A stretch of 64,000 bases of DNA from Daejeonella rubra. GTDB taxonomy: Bacteria; Bacteroidota; Bacteroidia; Sphingobacteriales; Sphingobacteriaceae. Location of the stretch: positions 62,001 through 126,000 of the forward strand of contig NZ_FNHH01000002.1 in assembly GCF_900103545.1 (NCBI RefSeq), in the 5' to 3' direction. The notes below the pieces were generated by a model, which had not been told where the DNA came from, searched no databases, and was given only the letters and a program-made list of their open reading frames with translations. Positions 28,395 to 38,697 of this stretch are shown piece by piece. The first letter of the stretch is position 1. Each line of letters opens with the position of its first letter. Position numbers and translations under genes: made by a program.

Positions 28395-29747
28395 ATGGAT
28401 CAAATTAACTCAGCTTCAGCCAAAAATTCACCAATTGTTGTCGGTCTCGATATCGGAACAACTAAAATCTGCGTTACTGTGGGACGTAGAAGCGAACATG
28501 GTAAGATTGAAATTTTGGGTATGGGTAAAGCCGAATCGGCAGGGGTGACCCGCGGGGTGGTTTCCAATATTCAGAAAACTGTTCAGGCTATCATGTTAGC
28601 TGTGGAAGAAGCCAGCGCACAGTCCAATGTAGATGTAAAGATCGTTAATGTCGGTATCGCAGGCCAGCATATTAAAAGCCTTCAGCACCGCGGAATTCTG
28701 ACCCGTAAGGAGTTGAACACCGAGATCCAGCGTAAGGATATCGACAAGCTGATCGAGGATATGTACAAATTGCTTATGCCTCCTGGTGAAGAGATCATCC
28801 ATGTGTTGCCTCAGGAGTTTACTGTTGATAATGAGCCTGGAGTAAAAGATCCCATCGGTATGGCCGGAGTACGACTTGAAGCAAATTTCCATATCATCTC
28901 TGGTCATGTTAGTGCGGTGAAGAACATTCTGAAATGTGTTGGTAATGCCGGACTTGAAACTCAGGAACTGATTCTTGAGCCTTTAGCTTCATCTGAGTCG
29001 GTGTTAAGTGATGAAGAAAAAGAAGCTGGTGTTGTTCTGGTAGATATAGGTGGCGGTACTACTGATCTGGCTATTTTTCATGAAGGTATCATCCGCCATA
29101 CAGCGGTGATCCCTTTTGGTGGAAACAGTGTTACCGAAGATATACGTGAGGGTTGTTCCGTAATGCGTAATCAGGCAGAATTACTGAAAACGCGTTTTGG
29201 ATCTGCACTTGCAGATGAGAATAAGGAGAATGAGATCATTTGTGTTCCTGGTCTTAGAGGAAGAGAACCAAAGGAGATATCTGTAAAAAATCTGGCTTAC
29301 GTTATTCAGGCGAGGATGGAAGAGATCATTGAACACGTTTATTACGAGATCAAGTCTTCCGGGTATGAAAAGAAGCTGATCGCAGGAATCGTGATCACAG
29401 GTGGTGGAGCACAGTTAAAGCATTTACCTCAGCTTGTTGAATTTGTAACCGGTTTAGACAGTCGTATAGGTTATCCAAATGAGCATCTGGCTAAAAATGA
29501 CGTGCTGCCTAAGAATGTTTACGATGAATTAAAAAGTCCGATGTACGCTACTGGTATTGGCCTCCTGATCAAGGGTATCCAGAAGGCAGAACTTGTGGAA
29601 GATTCTAAAGTAAATGGCAGTGTTAAAATAGAAAAAATTGTTGTCGCCGATAAGCCTAAAAAAGGACAGGGATTGTTTGAACGGATCCTGCAATCAGGTG
29701 CGAAATTCATCAAGGATGATATCAAGGACGAAGATTACATCCGGTAA
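28395..29747 (+). CDS. ftsA: Division protein FtsA
   Basis: Actin-like protein tethering FtsZ to the membrane. Phosphate loop 1 is VVGLDIGTTKICVTVG, the 1C insertion follows the first strands, phosphate 2 is VLVDIGGGTTDLAIF, and the adenosine motif is GIVITGGGAQLKHL. The C-terminus (GLFERILQSGAKFIKDDIKDED) contains an amphipathic helix that would bind the membrane. At 450 residues it is slightly longer than E. coli FtsA. It starts 10 nt after ftsQ; the 125-nt gap to ftsZ carries DnaA-box-like sites. Confidence 0.96.
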   Translation: MDQINSASAKNSPIVVGLDIGTTKICVTVGRRSEHGKIEILGMGKAESAGVTRGVVSNIQKTVQAIMLAVEEASAQSNVDVKIVNVGIAGQHIKSLQHRGILTRKELNTEIQRKDIDKLIEDMYKLLMPPGEEIIHVLPQEFTVDNEPGVKDPIGMAGVRLEANFHIISGHVSAVKNILKCVGNAGLETQELILEPLASSESVLSDEEKEAGVVLVDIGGGTTDLAIFHEGIIRHTAVIPFGGNSVTEDIREGCSVMRNQAELLKTRFGSALADENKENEIICVPGLRGREPKEISVKNLAYVIQARMEEIIEHVYYEIKSSGYEKKLIAGIVITGGGAQLKHLPQLVEFVTGLDSRIGYPNEHLAKNDVLPKNVYDELKSPMYATGIGLLIKGIQKAELVEDSKVNGSVKIEKIVVADKPKKGQGLFERILQSGAKFIKDDIKDEDYIR

Positions 29748-29806
29748 TTATCCACAATTCGGGAGTTTCCCACATTCTAACAATTGTGGAAAACCTATGT
29801 GGATAA
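29748..29806. promoter_or_regulatory. Cluster of DnaA-box-like 9-mers between ftsA and ftsZ
   Basis: Exact TTATCCACA lies on the plus strand (29748-29756) and on the minus strand (29798-29806). One-mismatch forms TTTCCCACA (plus, 29766-29774) and TTTTCCACA (minus, 29785-29793) lie between them. Four sites in 59 bp suggest DnaA binding near the ftsZ promoter. Confidence 0.6.
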
Positions 29807-29872
29807 ATAGCTAATATTACAGTATAAACTGTCTAAGAATGAACAAGATTTACTCAACTGATAATTAAGGAT

Positions 29873-31498
29873 ATGCAGTTTGAAATGTTAAAAGAAAAGT
29901 CATCGATCATCAAGGTAATTGGTGTTGGTGGCGGCGGCGGTAACGCTGTGAATCATATGTACCGTCAGGGAATCACTGGTGTTGATTTCATTATTTGTAA
30001 TACCGATGCTCAGGCACTTGAACTTAGTCCGATACCAAATAAGGTTCAGCTTGGTGCAAGTTTAACTGAAGGTATGGGTGCCGGCTCGATTCCTGAGGTA
30101 GGGAAAAATTCGGCCATTGAAAATATTGATGATATCAAGCGAATGCTTGGTTCCAACACCAAGATGCTTTTCATTACTGCCGGAATGGGTGGTGGTACCG
30201 GAACAGGTGCCAGTCCGATCATTGCCAAAGCAGCAAAAGAACTGGATATTCTTACTGTTGGTATTATTACCACTCCTTTTTCTTTTGAAGGTAAGCGCAG
30301 GAAGAATCAGGCTGAAGAAGGCTTAGAGGAATTCAAGAAATATGTTGATTCATACCTGGTTATATCGAATGACCGCTTAAGGGAAATATTCGGTAACCTG
30401 ACCCTTGGATCTGCTTTTGCACAGGCTGATAATATATTAACAACGGCAGCAAAAGGAATTGCTGAGATCATCACTATTCCGGGATATATAAACGTTGACT
30501 TTAAAGATGTGCGCACCGTGATGAAAGAAAGCGGAGTTGCCATTATGGGAAGTTATGCTGCTGAAGGTGAAAATCGTGCTTTGAGAGCAGTTGAAGGTGC
30601 ATTGGCATCTCCATTGCTGAAAGATAATGAAATTGAAGGGGCACGTTATATTCTTTTGAATATCAGCTCCGGAGATAAAGAAGTAACCATGGATGAGGTT
30701 AGCATCATCACAGATTTTATTCAGCAGGAAGCAGGCTTAGCTGCGGATCTGATTTGGGGTAACTGTACAGATGAAGGACTAGGTGAGAAGATCTCGGTAA
30801 CGATCATAGCTACTGGTTTTCAAACTAAGGAAGAGCGCGAAGTTGAGAAGAGTCAGGTTCGTAAAGTGTCTCTATTGACTCCGGAATTAGCTCCAATGGT
30901 TAAGCCTGTTCAGGCTAATACCTTTATGGAATTTAAAAAAGAAGAGATCAATGAGCCTGTTCTTAAGTCTGTAGAAGAAAGTCAGGTAGATCTTTTTGCA
31001 GGTTATTTTCATAGTACTCCAAAAGTAGAGGAAGAAAAAGCTTCTGAATCAGAGTATGTACGCCATACCTTGAATGATGAAATTCCGTTAGATTTAGTAC
31101 ATGTTGAGAAATCCTTTGAGTTCGAGATTAAAACTGAAGATAACTTTGAAGAAGCAAAGCAAATAGTAGAAGAGGAAATTGTTGCTGAAGTTCAACCAGA
31201 AGAAATTCCTATGGCTTGGCATAATCCGGATGAAAATAAAACGGACGAGTCAATTGAAGAGCAGTTACGCAAGTCTAAAGAAAGGATCCTGCGCCTGAAA
31301 GACCTGAGTATGAAGTTACGTACTACGAATGGACTGCAGGAACTTGAGAATGAGCCGGCTTACAAACGCAAGCAAATGTCTTTGCATGATGTGCCACATT
31401 CTTCTGAATCACAGGTATCCAGATTTACGTTAAGTAATGATGAAGGTGTCACTGAGATCAGGCCTAACAATTCCTTCCTGCACGACAACGTAGATTAA
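29873..31498 (+). CDS. ftsZ: Division protein FtsZ
   Basis: Tubulin-like GTPase forming the Z-ring. IKVIGVGGGGGNAVNHMY starts the GTP-binding domain and AGMGGGTGTGASP is the tubulin signature. TTPFSFEGKRR and GFADVR-equivalent NVDFKDVRTVM follow. The globular part ends near residue 320. After it comes an unusually long, acidic, probably disordered linker of about 190 residues (541 residues in total), closing with the conserved-looking tip NNSFLHDNVD that probably binds FtsA. A terminator follows. Confidence 0.97.
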   Translation: MQFEMLKEKSSIIKVIGVGGGGGNAVNHMYRQGITGVDFIICNTDAQALELSPIPNKVQLGASLTEGMGAGSIPEVGKNSAIENIDDIKRMLGSNTKMLFITAGMGGGTGTGASPIIAKAAKELDILTVGIITTPFSFEGKRRKNQAEEGLEEFKKYVDSYLVISNDRLREIFGNLTLGSAFAQADNILTTAAKGIAEIITIPGYINVDFKDVRTVMKESGVAIMGSYAAEGENRALRAVEGALASPLLKDNEIEGARYILLNISSGDKEVTMDEVSIITDFIQQEAGLAADLIWGNCTDEGLGEKISVTIIATGFQTKEEREVEKSQVRKVSLLTPELAPMVKPVQANTFMEFKKEEINEPVLKSVEESQVDLFAGYFHSTPKVEEEKASESEYVRHTLNDEIPLDLVHVEKSFEFEIKTEDNFEEAKQIVEEEIVAEVQPEEIPMAWHNPDENKTDESIEEQLRKSKERILRLKDLSMKLRTTNGLQELENEPAYKRKQMSLHDVPHSSESQVSRFTLSNDEGVTEIRPNNSFLHDNVD

Positions 31499-31517
31499 GG
31501 AAAGGTTTTATATTATT

Positions 31518-31553
31518 AAAAAAGGCCTTTATCCCCTGGATTCAGGCCTTTTT
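31518..31553 (+). terminator. Rho-independent terminator after ftsZ
   Basis: AAAAAGGCCT and AGGCCTTTTT form a strong hairpin with a 15-nt loop, 20 nt after the ftsZ stop. It closes the division cluster. Confidence 0.9.
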
Positions 31554-31591
31554 GGTTTGAGGCATACAATTTGTATTAGTCTTAATTAGCT

Positions 31592-31623
31592 TTTGATAAT
31601 CAGACTGCTAAATCTTAACTTTG
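31592..31623 (+). promoter_or_regulatory. Promoter of the oxoamine synthase gene
   Basis: TTTG (31592-31595) and TAACTTTG (31616-31623) are separated by 20 nt, an exact match to the Bacteroidota consensus TTTG-N20-TAnnTTTG, about 35 nt before the start codon. Confidence 0.75.
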
Positions 31624-31657
31624 CGCGAAATAAACGTTAACAATAAAATTATAAAAA

Positions 31658-32899
31658 TTGGATTTATTTGATAAAATTTCGAAAAATATGGGACCTCTGG
31701 GCCAGCACCAGAAAATGGCTCATGGTTATTTCTCTTTTCCTAAATTAGAGGGTGAAATAGCTCCACATATGATGTTCAGAGGTAAGGAGCACCTGGTTTG
31801 GAGTCTTAACAATTACCTCGGACTTGCAAATCATCCGGAAGTTCGTAAAGCAGATATAGAAGGGGCCACAGAATTTGGTCTTGCTTATCCGATGGGTGCC
31901 CGAATGATGTCAGGTAACTCAAATAATCATGAGGCTTTAGAAAGAGAACTTGCAGACTTTGTAGGAAAGCAGGATGCATTTCTTTTGAATTTTGGTTATC
32001 AGGGAATTATGTCGGCAATCGATGCATTGGTTGACAGACATGATGTTATTGTTTATGATGCAGAGTCACATGCCTGTATCATTGATGGTGTTCGTCTTCA
32101 TCAGGGTAAACGTTTCGTTTATACCCATAATGATATGGAAAGCCTGGAAAAACAATTAGAGAGGGCAACAAGATGGGTTGAAAATACCGGTGGAGCAATA
32201 CTTGTAATTACTGAAGGTGTATTCGGTATGTCAGGCGCTCAGGGTAAATTGAAAGAGATCGTTGAACTTAAAAAGAAATTCAGCTTCCGCCTTTTAATTG
32301 ATGATGCACATGGTTTTGGTACTATGGGTGATACCGGTGCCGGAACTCATGAAGCACAGAATTGTATTGAAGAGGTCGATATATATTTTGGAACCTTTGC
32401 TAAATCAATGGCTGGTATTGGAGCTTTTATAGCTTCAACTGAGGAAATCACCAATTTCCTTCGGTACAATATGCGTTCTCAGATCTTTGCAAAATCACTG
32501 CCAATGCCAATGGTTGTTGGTCTGCGTAAAAGGCTTGAACTGTTAAAGAGCCAGCCTGAACTTAGAGAGAAACTTTGGTTTATAGCTACAAGCCTTCAGA
32601 ATGGTCTTAAAGAAAGGGGATTTGATATTGGTGTAACAAATACCATGGTGACTCCCGTGTTCCTTGAAGGCGAACTTCAGGAGGCTACAGCCATTACCAT
32701 GGATCTAAGAGAGAACTATGGTATCTTCTGTTCTATTGTGGTTTACCCGGTTATTCCGAAGGGTTTGATCATGCTTCGTCTCATCCCTACAGCCCTTCAT
32801 ACAATTGAAGATGTAAACCGTACGCTTGATGCTTATAGTGAACTCGCTGTGAAACTTAAAAAAGGACATTATAAGGAAAAAAGCCTTTTAGATGCATAA
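31658..32899 (+). CDS. Alpha-oxoamine synthase-family PLP enzyme (serine palmitoyltransferase/KBL-like)
   Basis: Fold-type I PLP enzyme of 413 residues that condenses an amino acid with an acyl-CoA. Signatures are WSLNNYLGLANHPEV, the DDAHGFGTMGDTGAGTHE segment with the cofactor aspartate and histidine, and FGTFAKSMAGIGAF with the PLP lysine. Members include serine palmitoyltransferase, glycine C-acetyltransferase and 8-amino-7-oxononanoate synthase. No biotin or threonine genes are nearby. Sphingobacteriales make sphingolipids, but the N-terminus (MDLFDKISKNMGPLGQHQK) is unlike the Sphingobacterium serine palmitoyltransferase I know, so a paralogue is possible. It has its own promoter and terminator. 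Confidence 0.85.
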   Translation: MDLFDKISKNMGPLGQHQKMAHGYFSFPKLEGEIAPHMMFRGKEHLVWSLNNYLGLANHPEVRKADIEGATEFGLAYPMGARMMSGNSNNHEALERELADFVGKQDAFLLNFGYQGIMSAIDALVDRHDVIVYDAESHACIIDGVRLHQGKRFVYTHNDMESLEKQLERATRWVENTGGAILVITEGVFGMSGAQGKLKEIVELKKKFSFRLLIDDAHGFGTMGDTGAGTHEAQNCIEEVDIYFGTFAKSMAGIGAFIASTEEITNFLRYNMRSQIFAKSLPMPMVVGLRKRLELLKSQPELREKLWFIATSLQNGLKERGFDIGVTNTMVTPVFLEGELQEATAITMDLRENYGIFCSIVVYPVIPKGLIMLRLIPTALHTIEDVNRTLDAYSELAVKLKKGHYKEKSLLDA

Positions 32900-32935
32900 A
32901 TAAAAATGAGTAATAAAACTCAATTTTAAACTATA

Positions 32936-32976
32936 AAATATGCCCTCAGATAGCCTCTGATGGCATATTTTTTTTA
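32936..32976 (+). terminator. Rho-independent terminator after the oxoamine synthase
   Basis: AAATATGCC with CTCAGA pairs with TCTGA-TGGCATATTT across a short loop and is followed by a run of eight T. Confidence 0.9.
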
Positions 32977-33172
32977 CAATAATTTGTAATTTGCTGAATC
33001 AGAATATTTTAGCTTTTAAAATATTGTAGTTTTTGTGAATAACTGCCCTGAATGTGGAAAAAAACGCCAAAATCGCATGATTTTATTTTTTTCAATTATT
33101 CATTATTTAAAAAAAACATTATAAATTAGCTAATAGATAACGTTACTAACCTTAAACTAAAAGAGTAAAATC

Positions 33173-33370
33173 ATGAAAAAATTCACTGAAGCAAAAAATT
33201 TATTCGAGTCTTTAGAAGCAGATGCAGACAAGTTTTATAACAAGGCTAACAGCGCAGCTGGTACCCGTGTTAGAAAAGGAATGCAAGACTTGAAAAACCT
33301 GGCTCAAGCTATCCGTCTTGAAGTACAGGAAATGAAGAATAAAGAAGCAGCGAAAGCAGCTAAGAAATAA
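33173..33370 (+). CDS. Histone H1-like DNA-binding protein (Hc1 type)
   Basis: A 65-residue basic, lysine- and alanine-rich protein (MKKFTEAKNLFESLEADADKF, then RVRKGMQDLKNLAQAIRLEVQEMKNKEAAKAAKK). It matches the small 'histone H1' (Hc1-like) proteins common in Sphingobacteriales, thought to be nucleoid-associated. It has two predicted helices and a basic tail and no signal peptide. It is monocistronic with a strong terminator. Its upstream region contains a DnaA-box match TGTGAATAA (33034-33042). Confidence 0.82.
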   Translation: MKKFTEAKNLFESLEADADKFYNKANSAAGTRVRKGMQDLKNLAQAIRLEVQEMKNKEAAKAAKK

Positions 33371-33384
33371 TTTTCTTCCCTGAT

Positions 33385-33418
33385 AAAGAAGGCCCGCTAT
33401 TGAAAGCGGGCCTTCTTT
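33385..33418. terminator. Bidirectional terminator between the histone-like gene and dapA
   Basis: AAAGAAGGCCCGCT (33385-33398) and AGCGGGCCTTCTTT (33405-33418) are perfectly complementary 14-bp arms with a 6-nt loop, between convergent genes. Confidence 0.95.
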
Positions 33419-33421
33419 ATT

Positions 33422-34306
33422 TTACAGCAAATTTAATTGCTCAAGTTTAGCTCTTATCTGGTTTTCGGTACCCTCACTAATATTGACCAGTGGTAATCGC
33501 ATGGTGTCACCACAAATACCTAATAGTTTCATAGCTGATTTTACTCCACCGGGATTTCCCTCCACAAAACATAAAGATGTAATCTCTGTCAGGCTATGAT
33601 GAAGTGGCTGTGCCTCAATAAATTTACCATCCAGGCACATGCGAACCATCGTTGAAAATATACCAGGAAGGGCATTCCCGATAACAGATATAACACCTGC
33701 TGCACCCATCGCGATCAATGGTAATGTTATTGGGTCATCACCTGAAATGAACAGAAAGTCTTCAGGCTTATCTTTTATGATCTTGTTAAATTGTTCGAAA
33801 TTGCCCGATGCCTCTTTCATAGCAATGATGTTTTTATGATCATGGGCTAAGCGAAGCGTAGTTTCAGCAGTCATGTTAACTCCCGTTCTACCCGGAACAT
33901 TGTAGAGAATGATCGGAAGGGAACTATTATCAGCAACAGCTTTGTAATGCTGATAAATTCCTTCCTGGGTAGGTTTATTATAATATGGGCAAACAGAAAG
34001 TACTGCATCGAATCCATTGGAATCGAACTTTTTCAGATCTTTCAACACCTCTGATGTATTATTCCCTCCTATGCCTGCAACAAGACTTACTCTTCCATTA
34101 ACATGGGATACTGTAGTTTCCCAAACAGCCTTTTTTTCATCACTGTCCAATGTTGCTGCTTCTCCGGTAGTGCCTAAAGAGACAATATATTCTGCTCCGC
34201 CGTTGATGATATGATCAATCACAGTTTTGAGGGCAGTATGATCAACAGATCCATCTGATTTGAAAGGAGTAATAATAGCTACTCCGGTTCCATGAAATTT
34301 ATTCAT
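33422..34306 (-). CDS. dapA: 4-hydroxy-tetrahydrodipicolinate synthase
   Basis: Cytosolic aldolase condensing pyruvate with aspartate semialdehyde, the first step to diaminopimelate and lysine. The TIM barrel shows GTGVAIITPF, SLGTTGEAATLD, VCPYYNKPTQEGIYQHY, the catalytic tyrosine in LYNVPGRTGVN and the Schiff-base lysine in IAMKEASGN. At 294 residues it is normal. It supplies the meso-diaminopimelate used by murE in this window. It is followed on the minus strand by the shared terminator. Confidence 0.96.
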   Translation of the reverse strand: MNKFHGTGVAIITPFKSDGSVDHTALKTVIDHIINGGAEYIVSLGTTGEAATLDSDEKKAVWETTVSHVNGRVSLVAGIGGNNTSEVLKDLKKFDSNGFDAVLSVCPYYNKPTQEGIYQHYKAVADNSSLPIILYNVPGRTGVNMTAETTLRLAHDHKNIIAMKEASGNFEQFNKIIKDKPEDFLFISGDDPITLPLIAMGAAGVISVIGNALPGIFSTMVRMCLDGKFIEAQPLHHSLTEITSLCFVEGNPGGVKSAMKLLGICGDTMRLPLVNISEGTENQIRAKLEQLNLL

Positions 34307-34402
34307 TGTATTTTTATTTACTCAAACTGTTCTTTTGCGAATTTAAGCGGAAAAGGGCCAATTATGAAACAATTTTTTAAATAATGGACTATTCTATCAA
34401 AA

Positions 34403-36433
<2,031 letters not shown>

Positions 36434-36434
36434 T

Positions 36435-36466
36435 CAATTGACAATTGTAAAGACAGTTGAGAATTG
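36435..36466. repeat. Left arm of an imperfect 31-32-bp inverted repeat
   Basis: CAATTGACAATTGTAAAGAC...GTTGAGAATTG here is matched in inverted orientation at 36523-36553 (on that strand AATTGACAATTCATAG...TTTGAGAATG). A 56-nt spacer separates them, between ligA and the AcpH-like gene. Confidence 0.65.
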
Positions 36467-36522
36467 CCTTAAATTGATCTGTATTTGGATTAAATAATTG
36501 TTTTAATGCATTATTCAACAGC

Positions 36523-36553
36523 CATTCTCAAATTACACTATGAATTGTCAATT
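36523..36553. repeat. Right arm of the inverted repeat, overlapping the AcpH-like stop
   Basis: Read on the minus strand, ATAATTGACAATTCATAG encodes the last residues IIDNS and the stop of the AcpH-like gene, then continues as repeat. Confidence 0.65.
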
Positions 36554-37215
36554 ATCAGTGAAATTTCGTCAAATATTTCCATGTAATTATCCTGTAGCTT
36601 TTCATGGTATTCACTCAGGATCAAAGAAAGGTTCTGCATCTGACTTTCATTTAGGGGATCCTTCCAGATGCGCATGCAGATCCGGTTCAATGCATACATC
36701 ATGTTATGGCTTTCGCGATAACTATTCAGGTAATTTGCCTGGATGAATTTATCAAAGAACTTAAAAAAATGGTCTGTATCATCCATATTATTTAGTTCAA
36801 AAAATCGGTTCATGCCCACTCTGTCCGCTTGTCGCAGATGTATGTAAAGATCTTCGGCTACGATGTGATTTTCGGTCAGAAGTGTGCTGTCGAGCATGAG
36901 CTCCAGCGAAATATGCGCTAAAAATGAAGGCCTTACAACTGAATTATGTAAAGCGGGTGCAATGCGCTCCCGTATTGCTCTGGTGTGCTCAAAAAAGAAA
37001 CCTGAATTATGAAAATGGCGGTCAACTGCGAGGTGTCTCTTCCAGCCATTAAGAATAGAGTTTTCAATATCGCTTGTAAATAATTCTGTTTTTTTTTCCG
37101 GGTGCATATTCCAGTCCTTTCTTGCATTTTTTACCAGATCCGGCAAAACCGTACCCAGCACCAGGTGTGGGTCTTCGCTATGTCTGTCAAAGTAAAAGTG
37201 AGATAGGAAATTCAT
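36538..37215 (-). CDS. AcpH-like (DUF479) protein, possible acyl carrier protein phosphodiesterase
   Basis: A 225-residue all-alpha protein. The N-terminus MNFLSHFYFDRHSEDPHLVLGTVLPDLVKN and ILNGWKRHLAVDRHFHNSGFFFEHT mirror the AcpH pattern (NFLAHL, GN.LaDF, G..LHR.iD.fTD.hp), and SFLAHISLELMLDSTLL parallels the later D-h motif. AcpH removes 4'-phosphopantetheine from ACP; activity here is not established because the residues are conserved only loosely. It is divergent from tyrS. The end of the gene lies inside an inverted repeat. Confidence 0.6.
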   Translation of the reverse strand: MNFLSHFYFDRHSEDPHLVLGTVLPDLVKNARKDWNMHPEKKTELFTSDIENSILNGWKRHLAVDRHFHNSGFFFEHTRAIRERIAPALHNSVVRPSFLAHISLELMLDSTLLTENHIVAEDLYIHLRQADRVGMNRFFELNNMDDTDHFFKFFDKFIQANYLNSYRESHNMMYALNRICMRIWKDPLNESQMQNLSLILSEYHEKLQDNYMEIFDEISLIIDNS

Positions 37216-37228
37216 TTTTTGTTATTTT

Positions 37229-37253
37229 GGAAGATATGCTTAGCATATCTTCC
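37229..37253. promoter_or_regulatory. Perfect 25-bp palindrome in the AcpH-like/tyrS divergent region
   Basis: GGAAGATATGC (37229-37239), loop TTA, and GCATATCTTCC (37243-37253) are perfectly complementary. It lies 14 nt upstream of the AcpH-like start codon. No T-run follows on either strand, so an operator or RNA hairpin is likelier than a terminator. Confidence 0.7.
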
Positions 37254-37318
37254 GGCTTGGTTAGCATTAGCATAAAAATACGAAAATATTTGCGATGCAG
37301 TGGTTTTATCAATTCTGT

Positions 37319-37326
37319 TATATTTG
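37319..37326 (+). promoter_or_regulatory. Putative -7 box of tyrS
   Basis: TATATTTG matches TAnnTTTG, 25 nt before the tyrS start. The nearest TTTG (37289-37292) gives a 26-nt spacer, longer than ideal. Confidence 0.45.
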
Positions 37327-37351
37327 CAGTTCTAATGATCCTTAAGATAAA

Positions 37352-38635
37352 ATGAACTTTGTAGAAGAATTACGCTGGCGGGGAATGCTGCACGATATAA
37401 TGCCCGGTACTGAGGAAGAACTGAATAAACATATGACCTCCGGGTATATAGGTTTTGATCCAACAGCAGATTCATTACATGTAGGGCACCTGACTCAGAT
37501 CATGACCCTCATTCATTTTCAGAGAGCAGGGCATAAGCCTGTAGCTCTTGTCGGTGGTGCAACAGGTATGGTAGGTGACCCTTCCGGGAAGTCGGCAGAA
37601 CGTAATCTGCTTTCTGAGGATGTATTGAATCATAATGTGAAATGCCTTGAAGATCAGCTGAAGAAGTTTCTTGATTTCAACAGCGGTCCCAACAGCGCAG
37701 AAATGGTTAATAATTATGACTGGTTTAAAAACTTCACTTTCCTTGATTTTATTCGTGATGTAGGTAAACACCTGACAGTCAATTATATGATGGCTAAGGA
37801 TTCTGTTAAGAAGCGTTTGGAAGGTGAAACTGGTATGTCTTTCACAGAATTCAGTTATCAGCTGGTTCAGGGTTATGACTTTTACTATTTATGGAAAGAA
37901 AAGAATTGTCAGGTACAAATGGGCGGTTCAGACCAGTGGGGTAATATCGTTACCGGAACAGAATTGATTCGCCGGAAGGCTGCTGGTAATGCATTTGCTA
38001 TCACTACTCAATTGATCAAAAAGGCTGATGGTACCAAATTCGGCAAAACTGAGAGCGGTGCGGTATGGCTGGATCCTGCCAAAACATCTCCATATAAATT
38101 CTACCAGTTTTGGTTAAATACTACTGATTCAGATGCAAAAAGTTGGATCAGGATATTTACACTTAAATCGCAGGCTGAAATTGAGGAACTTGAAAAAGAG
38201 CATGACCTTGCCCCGCATTTAAGGATTCTTCAGAAGGCGCTTGCCGAAGAAATTACAGTTCGTACCCATTCTTTTGATGCACTTCAAACGGCCCTGAAAA
38301 CTTCTGATTTCTTATTTGGGAATGGTTCTTTGGAGTTTTTAAATTCCTTAAGCAAAGAAGATGTGCTGGAAGTATTTGAAGGCTTACCTCAATTCACTAT
38401 TAGTAAAGATGAATTTTCAGCAGGTATAAATGCGACCGATCTGCTGGCAGAAAAAACTACGGTATTCCCATCCAAGGGAGAAGCTCGCAAAATGATCAGT
38501 GGGGGAGGAGTTTCCATCAACAAGGAAAAAATAGCCGATCCTGCTCTGATCCTAAATACAGAAAATCTGATCAATGGTAAATTTCTGGTAGCTCAAAAGG
38601 GAAAGAAGAACTATTTTCTGATCATGGCTGAATAG
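37352..38635 (+). CDS. tyrS: Tyrosyl-tRNA synthetase
   Basis: Class I aminoacyl-tRNA synthetase of 427 residues. The HIGH-type motif is in [18 protein letters not shown] and the KMSKS-type motif is KFGKT in [10 protein letters not shown]. The tyrosine pocket is YDFYYLW and [10 protein letters not shown]. The C-terminal S4-like RNA-binding domain follows ([22 protein letters not shown]). It is followed after 62 nt by the MutS homologue on the same strand. Confidence 0.97.
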   Translation: MNFVEELRWRGMLHDIMPGTEEELNKHMTSGYIGFDPTADSLHVGHLTQIMTLIHFQRAGHKPVALVGGATGMVGDPSGKSAERNLLSEDVLNHNVKCLEDQLKKFLDFNSGPNSAEMVNNYDWFKNFTFLDFIRDVGKHLTVNYMMAKDSVKKRLEGETGMSFTEFSYQLVQGYDFYYLWKEKNCQVQMGGSDQWGNIVTGTELIRRKAAGNAFAITTQLIKKADGTKFGKTESGAVWLDPAKTSPYKFYQFWLNTTDSDAKSWIRIFTLKSQAEIEELEKEHDLAPHLRILQKALAEEITVRTHSFDALQTALKTSDFLFGNGSLEFLNSLSKEDVLEVFEGLPQFTISKDEFSAGINATDLLAEKTTVFPSKGEARKMISGGGVSINKEKIADPALILNTENLINGKFLVAQKGKKNYFLIMAE

Positions 38636-38697
38636 TATTTAAGCTGTTCCCGTATGCCTGAGTCAAGCATGAACTGGAATAAACCATTAAATTAAGC

